From Vibrio splendidus (GTDB lineage: Bacteria > Pseudomonadota > Gammaproteobacteria > Enterobacterales > Vibrionaceae): a stretch of DNA of 64,000 nucleotides. The translations under genes and the position numbers were made by a program. Position 1 is the stretch's first letter, and each line of letters opens with the position of its first letter. The stretch lies in assembly GCF_001557875.1 (NCBI RefSeq), contig NZ_LNRF01000006.1:224027-288026 (forward strand), written 5' to 3'. The notes below the pieces were generated by a model. That model made no database searches. It saw only the letters and a list, made by a program, of their open reading frames with translations, and had not been told where the DNA came from. Of this stretch, positions 30,401-38,679 are shown piece by piece.

Positions 30401-31738
30401 GTCTTCTTTTACGTGGCCACGCTCTTTATCTTTATCCATATCCTCTTCAACGACAAAATAAACTTTGTTTTTAGTGACGTCACAGCGACGTAACCACCCC
30501 CCATTATTACCGTCACGAGAGTTCTTGTTAGCGACTAAAATCGGCGGAGCATCAAACCCCGCAAATCCGATATCGGTATATTCTAAACATCCCTGCTCAA
30601 TAGGAGATATGACCTTCTCATTAAGTTCAGTTGTTTTGAGTGTCTGCCCATCACCTAACCAAAAACGTGCACCTTGAATAAACCCGTTACCCTCACCAGC
30701 AACGAAACCCACGGTCTCTTTCTGGCTAAGGTGATTGTTGTTCGTCACCTCTGACTTCTCTAATGACAAGAAAAATCTATCTTTTTTAACTTCTCTAGCC
30801 ATACCCGTAAACCACTTAGAGCTGTTTCTTTTGGTTTGAGGTTGAACAAGAACCCCGGGAGTATTGGAGAAGTTGGAAGGTAAACCATAATCTTGATAGT
30901 TAATCGTAACTTTGTTACCTCGTTCACTTTGAATATATGAAGCGGCGACCTTAGTTTCAATCGAGCCTGCGACTATCTTCGCCTTGTTACCTAGGGTGAT
31001 AACTCCAGGTTCAATAACAAAGTAATCAATATTATGCATTGGGGCATCATTTACAAAGTTAACGTAATTTGCCGCATTTCGATGGGGGGCAACCTCTTGA
31101 ACAATGGTAGCAGTTAGTCTTGTAGTCGCAGTAACGGAAGCTGTTGAAGGTAATTCAGTTTGATTAAGAGAGAGCTTAGATAGACCTGCGTCGATAGTAG
31201 GCATAACGAAAACTAATGGCTTTGGCTTAGCCGAATCATAAGTGTTATCAAAAATAATCGTACAAGTACGTTGGCCATTTTGAGAAGTAGTACACTCTGT
31301 ATCAGTTAGGGTGCCAAATTCAAACTGAGGATTTTGGTTGATTGGTGGCTCCGTTACATCGCAACTCAGATCATCACCATGATGAAGCCAAAAAGTTACA
31401 TTCCCATTATTGTTTTCGTAAAGGGAGCTTGAAGCGGTTGATGTATGAGAACCATTTCTCCATGCAGTTAGAGTCTTATTCGTTTTAGAGTATACAAGTC
31501 GAATATCATCATCATCTCTGGCATTAGGATCTCTGATAATAGGCGACTGGCCTGAAGACTTATTACTCCATAAAAGGTTACTAGACTCTGACAATTCAGT
31601 GTTCGAATTATGATCAACCTCATAAGTAATCTCAAACCCATCCTTACCCGATAGGTTGATAGTGCAAGAATCCCATGAGCTACTAAATGCGAAGTTCGCG
31701 ACAAAGAATTGAGATATAAAAAAGAAATACTTCCACAT
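27497..31738 (-). CDS. mshQ: MSHA biogenesis protein MshQ, large surface protein
   Basis: MshQ is the large, poorly understood last gene of the MSHA operon. The start at 31738 follows GAGGGAG and lies 2 bases after the mshP stop; upstream in-frame codons overlap mshP and are rejected. The 1413-residue protein starts with a signal peptide (MWKYFFFISQFFVANFAFSS). Around residues 580-710 a repetitive beta stretch (VEIESGKYKIGTLNINGTGK, then VDMSGNARVYGAVSAKSVNM) looks like a polymer-forming or beta-solenoid domain. Cysteine pairs recur (DCTGFAGCPEDG). The last 600 residues are Ser/Asp-rich beta-type sequence. A role as a pilus-associated or tip adhesin is inference. Confidence 0.88.
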   Translation of the reverse strand: MWKYFFFISQFFVANFAFSSSWDSCTINLSGKDGFEITYEVDHNSNTELSESSNLLWSNKSSGQSPIIRDPNARDDDDIRLVYSKTNKTLTAWRNGSHTSTASSSLYENNNGNVTFWLHHGDDLSCDVTEPPINQNPQFEFGTLTDTECTTSQNGQRTCTIIFDNTYDSAKPKPLVFVMPTIDAGLSKLSLNQTELPSTASVTATTRLTATIVQEVAPHRNAANYVNFVNDAPMHNIDYFVIEPGVITLGNKAKIVAGSIETKVAASYIQSERGNKVTINYQDYGLPSNFSNTPGVLVQPQTKRNSSKWFTGMAREVKKDRFFLSLEKSEVTNNNHLSQKETVGFVAGEGNGFIQGARFWLGDGQTLKTTELNEKVISPIEQGCLEYTDIGFAGFDAPPILVANKNSRDGNNGGWLRRCDVTKNKVYFVVEEDMDKDKERGHVKEDVGFFMFDRPNDIGICEGFNNKSPVQTWKGSNGSLEINGSPQIVGSLRDGGNRYVGFLNSNTNDRTGVACEGQQCFGLDDLLIDKEALEDVPDNLGNSLDIPYTHNVISLPITVGGVKIYEYDSISIGTGAVVEIESGKYKIGTLNINGTGKLRVKSGDTVTVFTKNLSVNNDGSAGIPIIRWNGDKPVLAGDTHFRVNVLSSGTPFVSLNGNGTFVGLLYSEQNVDMSGNARVYGAVSAKSVNMSSSALIHAETSCIVPVDDYEIDISPATDLALMCGDDSPQFTVNTSNNGVAESLEVTISITPTPEEFDVSVSKGTGAYPNYVSNEDGELTLKVVAKDTANIDFDTDYKLTATLVDDSGKEVESQFKFVPFKFSLVDGSTPKNRLDVIAGQATPTVTKVLACDSGDSIVVAENYVGEAGDEVTIAHELDSSWSGSDGSLTYLPEFKKGSASTDLTISESGLFNVTLKDSSFDCTGFAGCPEDGSYDVEGSFSVYSRPWKFAICTNKSSDGNSNDKDSDSFSSAGESFDVYARPIKHTNSSAVCTDDNLLTNNYFKSTASVKVTTTLDTPLITVYPDAKLGDLTPVAQLTKQISSNDQANKGYKFDSLKYSEAGSFNFIATETGSFYGSILGGLSGSKSIGRFYPKFFVQGTPEWNVANQNDIAYLSQTYDSTIHQVYPMASGESDTDDALNNYRFFSSDLQASFGILDDTSIDNDFLLDTDAGTWSADRKHWLLNDNAAELQRVTDSDYVSRRDGPFNTSDASAIATNFGLTVTGVDPVSFTDSDSVTGSTVFPVQPPARYGRMALDDIGGNSGSTLTIPLRAEFWDGSEFVVNEDDDRSTFNGSNVCKQVIWTSNDVKTTLVSLSGSGDVNDGEEEVTADQNTPTGTDTPREQVRLWLRMDDSEPSKKTGENDISCSGSDQEQPWLRYNWRHLGDEDPSTVVTFGIYRGNDRVIYRGESGLTGQ

Positions 31739-31740
31739 AA

Positions 31741-32169
31741 CTACTCCCTCACCCAAACTTCTTGGATACGCTGTACTTGGTTGATACCCGAGCCACAGAT
31801 AGCTGTTGATTCTATTTTGAAAAAACCAACGCCATCTAAAACACCGATCTGACGACAAGTTAACTGGTCTACACTACAGATAGTCGACATACCACTACTC
31901 ACTTGATTGGCATTTAAGTTGCTACACACAGTACTCACACTCGTTGAAACCGCAGGCGACACTGTTAATGGATAAACTTGAGTGAGTGCCCACTCATTCG
32001 CTGAATGTGCTAATAGCCAAGCCTGTGTTCCAAGCTGCTTGCGCGTCAATGTATCGTGATTTGACCACTGAACTTGTACTAAAGAAGTCGCAAGGAAGCC
32101 CATCACCACAATAACAAATACTGCGACGACCAAAACACTGCCTTGTTGAGATGATTTTCTATGGCGCAT
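31741..32169 (-). CDS. mshP: MSHA biogenesis protein MshP
   Basis: MshP is a small bitopic protein, similar to PilX-type accessory proteins, encoded after the minor pilins. The start at 32169 (MRHRKSSQQGSVLVVAVFVI) is chosen because AGG precedes it and family members begin this way; it overlaps mshO by 11 bp. The 142-residue protein has one N-terminal hydrophobic helix (SVLVVAVFVIVVMGFLATSL) and a small periplasmic domain with several cysteines (VCSNLN, ICSVDQLTCRQ, AICGSG). The mshQ start follows its stop by 2 bases. Confidence 0.88.
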   Translation of the reverse strand: MRHRKSSQQGSVLVVAVFVIVVMGFLATSLVQVQWSNHDTLTRKQLGTQAWLLAHSANEWALTQVYPLTVSPAVSTSVSTVCSNLNANQVSSGMSTICSVDQLTCRQIGVLDGVGFFKIESTAICGSGINQVQRIQEVWVRE

Positions 32170-32899
32170 TGAGTACCTGCACATCTTGTTGGTAAACACT
32201 TACTTCACTGTTTTGCTCAAGCACAAGGTCGATGTGAATCACACCACCTCTTTGTAAGCTTGGTTCTTCATAACGAAAATTACTTTCAGCATAATTAATA
32301 CTATCCGCAACGGTGACTCCATTGCGTTGAATTAGGCCTTGATTCTGAACGGTATCATTCACCAAACAGTAGCTCACCGAAGCACTCTCATCGTAAATAT
32401 AATGGCGTTGAGCAATAGACTGACTGCTAAGATTAACAGAGGTCGCGGTAAACACATTATTCGTAGAGATCAAACCTGAGACTGAAATCCGTTTAGTTGA
32501 ACCCGCTCCTAAGTCAGAGTAATTCGTTGGGTTAATAATTAGAAAGTCATCTGCATCAAGTATTGGGGAGTCCTGGCCGATAATAAAATTCAGTTCATCT
32601 GTCGCTTCATCAAGGTGATAAAAGCCTGAGTATTTAATAGCGTAAAAGGTAAGACATTTTTGAGCAAAAGCCGAAGCAGGCACAATGCTCGAATCAAAAC
32701 TGTTAGGAACCGCGTGGCTTATCTCTCGCGACATTTTCTCGACAACAAATTGCCCTTTCACTTGTACCTTTTGTCGGTCAATAGTCTCAACATACCCTTT
32801 CATGCCATATTCAACAAACCCCGCAATTGCTAACCCAATAACACCAACGACCACGATCGTGACAATCATTTCTATAAGAGTAAAACCACGTTGCTTCAT
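32159..32899 (-). CDS. mshO: MSHA minor pilin MshO
   Basis: This type IV prepilin-like protein has the leader MKQRG before FTLIEMIVTIVVVGVIG, the prepilin peptidase site with Glu at +5. The rest is a soluble domain of about 200 residues. Minor pilins of this type are thought to prime pilus assembly at the tip. Its ATG overlaps the mshD stop by one base (TAATG), and mshP overlaps its end, so all are translated as one unit. Confidence 0.92.
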   Translation of the reverse strand: MKQRGFTLIEMIVTIVVVGVIGLAIAGFVEYGMKGYVETIDRQKVQVKGQFVVEKMSREISHAVPNSFDSSIVPASAFAQKCLTFYAIKYSGFYHLDEATDELNFIIGQDSPILDADDFLIINPTNYSDLGAGSTKRISVSGLISTNNVFTATSVNLSSQSIAQRHYIYDESASVSYCLVNDTVQNQGLIQRNGVTVADSINYAESNFRYEEPSLQRGGVIHIDLVLEQNSEVSVYQQDVQVLNAP

Positions 32900-33468
32900 T
32901 AGTAGTTCCCCTTGTAAGCGATCACGCTATAGCGGTTGTTACCACCAAAAATCTCTAATTCAACGCGTTTCATCGTGCCGATAACGTTATCGTTAATACC
33001 GTCCATGTTTTGATCATAAAGCACGGAAACCTCAACACGAAAATTGGCATAACTGTCTTCAATATTTTCATCAAGGATATTAGCGAGCGGATACTTAGTT
33101 GATGAGACACACGCTGGCTCCGTAGTATCAGTGTACCAACAACCGATATAGTCATCGACATCATTGAAAGCTGCGGGCGTTGCCTCTGTCCCATCCACTC
33201 CGAGTTCATTAGGAGCAGAACAAGCAGTCGCATCTGCGTCCCCACAGCGCACCAGACCACCATCAAAATCACTATGTTCATCAAAACCACGTGCCAATAT
33301 TTGGTTCATCAAACTCTGGCCTAGCGCCACTGAACGGTTTTGATAATGTGGGTCAGCAGAACTTGCAACTTGTGGTGCTAAAAAGCTAGTAATAGTGACC
33401 ATCGCAATTCCCAATACGATAATCACCACAATGCTTTCAATTAGAGTAAAGCCACGTGAACGAATCAT
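32899..33468 (-). CDS. mshD: MSHA minor pilin MshD
   Basis: This prepilin-like protein opens MIRSRG-FTLIESIVVIIVLG, with cleavage expected after Gly6 and Glu at +5. The ATG at 33468 follows GGGAG at 7-base spacing and overlaps the mshC stop as ATGA; a GTG at 33474 is too near the Shine-Dalgarno. The soluble domain contains Cys residues in VRCGDADATACSA and GCWYTDTTEPAC, probable disulfides. The conserved segment RSVALGQSLMNQILARGFDE is typical of MshD. Confidence 0.92.
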   Translation of the reverse strand: MIRSRGFTLIESIVVIIVLGIAMVTITSFLAPQVASSADPHYQNRSVALGQSLMNQILARGFDEHSDFDGGLVRCGDADATACSAPNELGVDGTEATPAAFNDVDDYIGCWYTDTTEPACVSSTKYPLANILDENIEDSYANFRVEVSVLYDQNMDGINDNVIGTMKRVELEIFGGNNRYSVIAYKGNY

Positions 33469-33956
33469 AGACACACTCCCTCACGTACATAACCTTGAGA
33501 GTTAATACAAACTTGAGCGCTATTACTTGAAGTGGTGGAGTTAATCGTAATGTTCACTCCAGCGCTTACTGAAGGATTTCCCAATAAATCAAAGTCGATA
33601 ACCGTATGCGCTGGAGAAAATGAAATATCTGATTCACGCACATAATCACTACGTGCATCGGCCTGTGTTTTTTGAGCGCTATTCGAAAGATTTAAGTTAC
33701 ACGCGGCCACTGAGCCTAAACAATCACTATTAATAGCAAGACGAAAGCTATCATTAGCAGCAGAAACGTTTGATTGCATTCGATTGACTTGGATTTGGCG
33801 AATTACGGAGATGGCTTGTTCTTGCGCAGTAAAAGTAGAATAGCTAGAGGTACCAACGAAGCGACTCGCGGCAAACGTTGAAATAATACCGAGGATAATG
33901 ATAACGATGATCAGCTCTACCAGAGTAAAGCCGTTGGGTGTGGGGCTGTTATCCAT
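33465..33956 (-). CDS. mshC: MSHA minor pilin MshC
   Basis: This prepilin-like protein has leader MDNSPTPNG before FTLVELIIVIIILGIIS, with cleavage expected after Gly9. At 163 residues it is a short minor pilin with Cys pairs near the C-terminus (VCINSQGYVREGVC). It is the first gene after the mshA terminator on the minus strand, so mshCDOPQ need read-through or a promoter in the 145-bp gap upstream. It overlaps mshD by 4 bp. Confidence 0.92.
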   Translation of the reverse strand: MDNSPTPNGFTLVELIIVIIILGIISTFAASRFVGTSSYSTFTAQEQAISVIRQIQVNRMQSNVSAANDSFRLAINSDCLGSVAACNLNLSNSAQKTQADARSDYVRESDISFSPAHTVIDFDLLGNPSVSAGVNITINSTTSSNSAQVCINSQGYVREGVCL

Positions 33957-34056
33957 AATGAGCCTCTAACTGCCTAACGAATACTGATTATACAAGATAA
34001 CGAAACTGACGATCTTATGTATATGAATAGTTTTGATATTTATGTGTAGTAGATAG

Positions 34057-34088
34057 AAAAAAGGCCAGCAGGAGCTGGCCTTTTATTC
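34057..34088 (-). terminator. Terminator after mshA
   Basis: On the minus strand AAAAGGCCAGC-TCCT-GCTGGCCTTTTTT forms a strong stem with a U-tract about 14 bp after the mshA stop. It separates the abundant pilin transcript from mshCDOPQ. Confidence 0.87.
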
Positions 34089-34101
34089 AACAAAAATTTA
34101 T

Positions 34102-34569
34102 CTATTGTACGTTAGTACAAACACCAGCACTAACGACTGCGTTTGCAGTAGCTTCTGTTGTTGCTGTTGCTGGAGCATATACAACACAGCTCGTTGTATA
34201 ACCGGTAATACCAAATACTGCTGTATCTGTACCTGAACCTAAAAACTCAAAATCTTCTCCAGTGCCAACACCTTGAACAATAGCTTCAATTGCACCAGAT
34301 GTTGCAGCAGGGTAACCAAAAACTGTAGCAACTTCATTGCCGTCAATAGTAACAGACGCTGATGATAAAGATTCCTCACCATCAATAGCTGACTTACCGT
34401 AAACAATACCTGCAGCACCTTGGATAGCACCAGCTAGACCTTCAAGTGTTGCATTTTTAGCATCATCTTGCAGGTTTAGGAAACGTGGTGCCGCAGTTAC
34501 AGCAAGAATACCTAGAATAACAATTACAACCACTAGTTCGATTAGGGTGAAACCGCCTTGTCTTTTCAT
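34102..34569 (-). CDS. mshA: MSHA major pilin MshA
   Basis: MshA is the structural subunit of the mannose-sensitive haemagglutinin pilus, used for attachment to chitin, plankton and surfaces and for early biofilm. The prepilin leader MKRQGG is followed by FTLIELVVVIVILGILAVTA, with Glu at +5, the type IVa N-terminal helix. The conserved RFLNLQDDAKNATLEGLAGA follows. Two cysteines (TSCVVYAPA and AGVCTNVQ) should form the C-terminal D-region disulfide. The 155-residue length is typical. A strong terminator directly follows. Confidence 0.96.
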   Translation of the reverse strand: MKRQGGFTLIELVVVIVILGILAVTAAPRFLNLQDDAKNATLEGLAGAIQGAAGIVYGKSAIDGEESLSSASVTIDGNEVATVFGYPAATSGAIEAIVQGVGTGEDFEFLGSGTDTAVFGITGYTTSCVVYAPATATTEATANAVVSAGVCTNVQ

Positions 34570-34604
34570 AGTTAAGCTCTCTCTATGTTTAATTTTACGC
34601 AGAC

Positions 34605-35180
34605 TTACTGCAAAGTTACGGTCACACGACCAGTTTTAATTTCGTAAACAAATTGGTGTTCGGTATTACCTTCTAATTGAATGTAAGTACACGTTGCGTC
34701 ACCTGAATTCGCTTGCGCTGAATATTTGTAATTTGAGTCGCTAGCAACATCTGAAACCGCACCTACTTTAGGTGGGTTCTGCAATAAGTTTTCCATCAAC
34801 TCAGAACATGTTTGGTCTGAAATATCTTGTGGCGCTGTACCAGAATCGCTATTCAGAGTCCAAGGGTAGCCATCACGGAAGTCAGTTTCCACGTTGTTAC
34901 TGTTCTTTGATCTTGTTAACCAAAAATCAACACCATCATAATTTACAGTATTGTATGTTTCAACACCAATCTTCTCTGAAGGCCTTGCTTCCGCTTCCCA
35001 TTGTGCTCTTGCCGACAAAACTGCGGTTGCAAAACCACCAGCGACACCTTCAATGCTTGATTTCTTGGCTTCATCGGTCACATCCAAGAAACGAGGTAAA
35101 GCAGCAACCGCCAATAAACCAACGACTACAATCACAATAACCAACTCGACTAGGGAGAAACCCTTTTGATTTTTAAGCAT
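34605..35180 (-). CDS. mshB: MSHA pilin-like protein MshB
   Basis: MshB is a type IV prepilin-like minor subunit encoded just before mshA. The leader MLKNQKG precedes FSLVELVIVIVVVGLLAVAA, with Glu at +5. It shares with MshA the segment RFLDVTDEAKKSSIEGVAGG, showing common ancestry. At 191 residues it is longer than MshA. In V. cholerae a promoter upstream of mshB starts the structural operon; a TATAAT lies upstream here too. Confidence 0.93.
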   Translation of the reverse strand: MLKNQKGFSLVELVIVIVVVGLLAVAALPRFLDVTDEAKKSSIEGVAGGFATAVLSARAQWEAEARPSEKIGVETYNTVNYDGVDFWLTRSKNSNNVETDFRDGYPWTLNSDSGTAPQDISDQTCSELMENLLQNPPKVGAVSDVASDSNYKYSAQANSGDATCTYIQLEGNTEHQFVYEIKTGRVTVTLQ

Positions 35181-35211
35181 TTTCTACCTACTCATCTAAT
35201 TGCTAACGCGC

Positions 35212-35217
35212 ATTATA
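35212..35217 (-). promoter_or_regulatory. Candidate -10 element upstream of mshB
   Basis: The minus strand carries a perfect TATAAT about 32-37 bp before the mshB ATG, within the 79-bp mshF-mshB gap. A good TTGACA exists at 35249-35254 but is 31 bp away, so the -35 partner is uncertain. A structural-operon promoter at this place is established for V. cholerae. Confidence 0.45.
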
Positions 35218-35259
35218 CATTTGCACACGTATAAAACCATAAAAACAGTGTCAATATTT

Positions 35260-35715
35260 TCACAAAGCCAAAATATTGGCTTTCACACTAAACCTTTCAT
35301 TTTTGAGTAATATATCTATTTGATACTTATCACTATAATGATAACGACAATGAAAATGTATGTTATCACTTTTGTCTTCAATACTTGGCGATCTTAGCCC
35401 TAAAATACTCTCTTGGGGATATAATTCCTCAAGCCAATAATTACAGTCTCGCTCCGTACCTTGAATCGGCTTTATCCAGCCCGTTCGACTATAACTTTTG
35501 GGGTGCTCCGAAGCATTGTTTTGCTCGGAGCTTGATAACAAATACTGCTGTTTGAATAAATTTGCTTGCTCTAAAATCCGCTTGCTCGCCACGATCAATG
35601 CCGTGTTAGTCGCTTCTTCTTCTACTGTTTTAAATGCTGAAAGCACACCGACAATAAGAAAAAGAATAACCACAGTCCAAATAACAAAACGTGAGCGTTG
35701 TAGGTTATTTAGCAT
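35260..35715 (-). CDS. mshF: MSHA biogenesis protein MshF
   Basis: MshF is a small accessory protein of the MSHA locus with no assigned biochemical role. The 151-residue sequence has one N-terminal TM helix (VIWTVVILFLIVGVLSAF) without a classical prepilin leader, then a soluble domain with two Cys (RDCNYWLEELYP and HFHCRYHY). It lies 3 bp after mshG and closes the secretory operon before the mshB promoter. Identification rests mainly on position and the TM layout. Confidence 0.85.
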   Translation of the reverse strand: MLNNLQRSRFVIWTVVILFLIVGVLSAFKTVEEEATNTALIVASKRILEQANLFKQQYLLSSSEQNNASEHPKSYSRTGWIKPIQGTERDCNYWLEELYPQESILGLRSPSIEDKSDNIHFHCRYHYSDKYQIDILLKNERFSVKANILAL

Positions 35716-35718
35716 TCC

Positions 35719-36942
35719 CTAGCCTTTGATTGCATCCAGCATTCCCCACATCGGCAAGAAAATGCCTAGCGCCAAAATCAGCACCATACCTGCAACGATG
35801 GTTAACAAGATCGGTTCGATTCTGGCAGTTAAGGTTTTCAGATCGTAATCGACTTCACGATCATAAAAATCAGCCACCTCAAGCAAGAGTTCATCAATAC
35901 GACCAGTTTCTTCACCTACTGAAATCATTTGTATCACCAACGGTGTGAAAATTTCGCTGTTAATCGCGGTCGATGAAACCGTACTACCGGCTTCAATGGC
36001 CGACTTCATAGCTTGAACTCTCAACTCTAGAAAGCGGTTATCTAAGGCTTCCGCCGATAATGCTAGCGACTGGTTTAGTGGTACACCGGCTTTTAGCATC
36101 AAAGCAAACGTACGTGAGAAGCGTGACAATAGTGCTCTATTCACTACCCCGCCAATAACTGGCATTTTTAAGCGTAATCTGTCCCACTTTTCCAAGCCTT
36201 TATCTGTTTTAACCCAGGCTTTAAAAGCAAAGATAAGACCAAAGATCACGCCAAGCATTAAGCCCCAATAATTCACAAAGAACTCCGACATGCCAATTAA
36301 GATACGAGTCGGTAGCGGCAAGTCGACGCCAAAGCGCGCAAACATGCTAGAGAACTGTGGAATCACCTTTATGTTAAGAATGAACATTGCGATCAAAATA
36401 AAGCTGATCACGAACGTTGGATAACGCATAGCGGTCTTGATTCGCTTACGAGTCTCAACTTCCTGTTCGTAGTATCCAGCTAATTGCAGTAAAGCCTGAT
36501 CTAAACGACCTGTGTTTTCACCAACGCCAATCATAGATACAAACAGCGGGCTAAACACCTTAGGGTGCATCTGCATTGATGCCGCTAACCCTCGACCATT
36601 AGTAAGCTCAGCAACCACTTCTTCGAGAGCAGCCTTCAACTGCTTATTTTCACAGTTTTGGGTAAGGCCTTTCATCGACCTCAAAAGTGGTACACCCGCT
36701 TTGGTTAGGCTGTATAACTGTCGGCAAAACAGAACCAACACCTCTAAAGGTACACTCGGAGAGAACAGGCTCGATACATCCATATCTAAGACTGAGCCGC
36801 CACTTTTACCTAGTTTGATAGAGGTTGGAATGATCCCCTTGCTCATCAAACTTTCAGCAGCAAGATCTTCGTTATTCGCATCCAATTGACCACTCACTTG
36901 GCTACCATCAGAGCTGCGACCTACATAACGATACGTTGGCAT
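35719..36942 (-). CDS. mshG: MSHA inner-membrane platform protein MshG
   Basis: MshG belongs to the GspF/PilC family of polytopic platform proteins that couple the cytoplasmic ATPase to pilus assembly. The 407-residue protein starts MPTYRYVGRSSDGSQVSGQL, the usual GspF opening. It has the two repeated cytoplasmic domains (LVLFCRQLYSLTKAGVPLLR and LLSRFSRTFALMLKAGVPLN) and the paired VGENTGRLDQALLQLA and VGEETGRIDELLLEVA motifs, with three TM helices. It lies between mshE (12 bp) and mshF. Confidence 0.94.
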   Translation of the reverse strand: MPTYRYVGRSSDGSQVSGQLDANNEDLAAESLMSKGIIPTSIKLGKSGGSVLDMDVSSLFSPSVPLEVLVLFCRQLYSLTKAGVPLLRSMKGLTQNCENKQLKAALEEVVAELTNGRGLAASMQMHPKVFSPLFVSMIGVGENTGRLDQALLQLAGYYEQEVETRKRIKTAMRYPTFVISFILIAMFILNIKVIPQFSSMFARFGVDLPLPTRILIGMSEFFVNYWGLMLGVIFGLIFAFKAWVKTDKGLEKWDRLRLKMPVIGGVVNRALLSRFSRTFALMLKAGVPLNQSLALSAEALDNRFLELRVQAMKSAIEAGSTVSSTAINSEIFTPLVIQMISVGEETGRIDELLLEVADFYDREVDYDLKTLTARIEPILLTIVAGMVLILALGIFLPMWGMLDAIKG

Positions 36943-36954
36943 ATCACTCTACCC

Positions 36955-38679
36955 CTACAAATAAATTGGGTCGGTGGCACCAGAAGCATCGCCTTCGCCA
37001 AGATGCATGATCTCATCGAGACTCACGACACCTTGCAGAGCCAGTTCCATCGCAGAAGCCAATAACGGTTTGTAATTTTCAGACTGTCGGGCTGTTTGAG
37101 CAAAACCAACCGCATCATTAGCTCTTAGCGCATCCATCATGTTTTGTTCTAGCTCCAACATTTCAAATACACCAATACGCCCACGGTAACCGGTTAAATT
37201 ACAGTTCTGACAGCCACGGCCTTTCATAAACGGCACACCCACTTGGTTAGGGAAACGAACGCTCAGCCATTGCTTACGAGGTTCATCTAACTCATCCTCA
37301 ACCTTACAATCGGTACACACTTTGCGAACCAAGCGCTGTGCAACGACCGCTCGAACAGCACTTGCGACCAAGTAACCTGGTGCTCCCATATCCATCATGC
37401 GCAGTGCACTGTCTACCGCATCATTGGTATGGAGGGTGCTTAATACTAAGTGGCCGGTTAATGCAGCTCTTAGGCCAATCTCAACCGTTTCGTGGTCACG
37501 CATCTCACCAATAAGAATGATATCGGGGTCCTGACGCAAGAAGGTTCTTAGGACTGTAGAGAAATCGAGATTGATCTTAGGGTTTACCTGAACTTGGTTT
37601 ACACGAGGAAGACGGTATTCCACCGGATCTTCCGCGGTAATGATCTTTTTACCCGGTTCGTTGAGTTCGCTTAATGCACCATACAAGGTTGTGGTTTTAC
37701 CCGAACCTGTCGGTCCAGTAACCAAGATCATACCGTGTGGGCGGCGCAGTTGCTGACGAAGACGAACCAACAGATCGCTAGGTATACCCGACGCTTCTAA
37801 CTTACGTAAACCCGCTGATTGATTAAGAAGACGCATAACCACAGACTCGCCGTGCTGTACTGGCATGGTCGACATACGAATATCAACCGACTGACCTTTA
37901 GCACGGATATTAAAGCGACCATCTTGAGGAAGACGTTTCTCTGAGATATCGAGGTTTGCCATTAGCTTTAAGCGTAGTACAAGTGCAGAAGCAATGTTCA
38001 CTTCGTTCAGCAATGTTTCATGCAGCACACCATCGATACGTTGGCGAAGACGCAGTACGTTTGAGTCTGGCTCGATATGGATATCAGAAGCGCCGACTTG
38101 GATTGCATCTTCAAATAGCGAGTTAATTAGCTTTACTACTGTAACTTCGTCACTGTCTTCTTCAGCGATATCGAAATCAAAGGCATCATTAACTTGGTGT
38201 TCAGCGTGAAGCTGCTCAGCAAATGAGGCGATCTCTTTAGTTCTTCGATAATAGCGATCGAAGCCATCAACCAATTGCCTCTCTGGAGCAACAACGAATT
38301 CAAGTGCGTAATCTCCTAACTGACCAAGCAAAGATTCTTGGGCAAACAGATCGGCAGGGTCGCTCATTGCAACACGCAAAGTGTCACCTTGGCGTCCAAT
38401 CACCAATGCACGAAGACGACGAGCATGTACTTCCGGTAAAAGCTGTACCGCTTCGACGTCGACAACAGCTCGGCTTAAATCAATAAGAGGAATCGCTAAC
38501 TGTTGCGACAAGAAGCTCAACATCTGTTGCTCTGACAAGAAGCCAAGTTCAATCAGTGCATCCCCCAGCTTACGACCGGTACTTTTCTGAGCAGCTAGTG
38601 CTTGCTCAACTTGAGCCTCAGTGATGATGCCCTCTTCGACAAGCAAATCACCAAGCCTTTTTCTTAATCTAATTTGCAT
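36955..38679 (-). CDS. mshE: MSHA extension ATPase MshE, with tandem c-di-GMP-binding motifs
   Basis: MshE is the PilB/GspE-type hexameric ATPase that powers MSHA pilus extension. The N-terminal MshEN domain carries two 24-residue c-di-GMP motifs: RLGDLLVEEGIITEAQ at the start of 8-31, and KLGDALIELGFLSEQQ at the start of 37-60. Each has the LG, the L-x2-G and the closing Q. Walker A is GPTGSGKT (322-329), Walker B is DIILIGEMRD, and a zinc-type tetracysteine (VCTDCK and GCQNC) follows. V. cholerae MshE binds c-di-GMP and controls surface attachment. It overlaps mshN by 11 bp. Confidence 0.96.
   Translation of the reverse strand: MQIRLRKRLGDLLVEEGIITEAQVEQALAAQKSTGRKLGDALIELGFLSEQQMLSFLSQQLAIPLIDLSRAVVDVEAVQLLPEVHARRLRALVIGRQGDTLRVAMSDPADLFAQESLLGQLGDYALEFVVAPERQLVDGFDRYYRRTKEIASFAEQLHAEHQVNDAFDFDIAEEDSDEVTVVKLINSLFEDAIQVGASDIHIEPDSNVLRLRQRIDGVLHETLLNEVNIASALVLRLKLMANLDISEKRLPQDGRFNIRAKGQSVDIRMSTMPVQHGESVVMRLLNQSAGLRKLEASGIPSDLLVRLRQQLRRPHGMILVTGPTGSGKTTTLYGALSELNEPGKKIITAEDPVEYRLPRVNQVQVNPKINLDFSTVLRTFLRQDPDIILIGEMRDHETVEIGLRAALTGHLVLSTLHTNDAVDSALRMMDMGAPGYLVASAVRAVVAQRLVRKVCTDCKVEDELDEPRKQWLSVRFPNQVGVPFMKGRGCQNCNLTGYRGRIGVFEMLELEQNMMDALRANDAVGFAQTARQSENYKPLLASAMELALQGVVSLDEIMHLGEGDASGATDPIYL

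Noticed and set aside
35212..35254. TTGACA and TATAAT upstream of mshB as one promoter
   Set aside because: They are 31 bp apart, far beyond the usual 16-18 bp. Only the -10 is reported.
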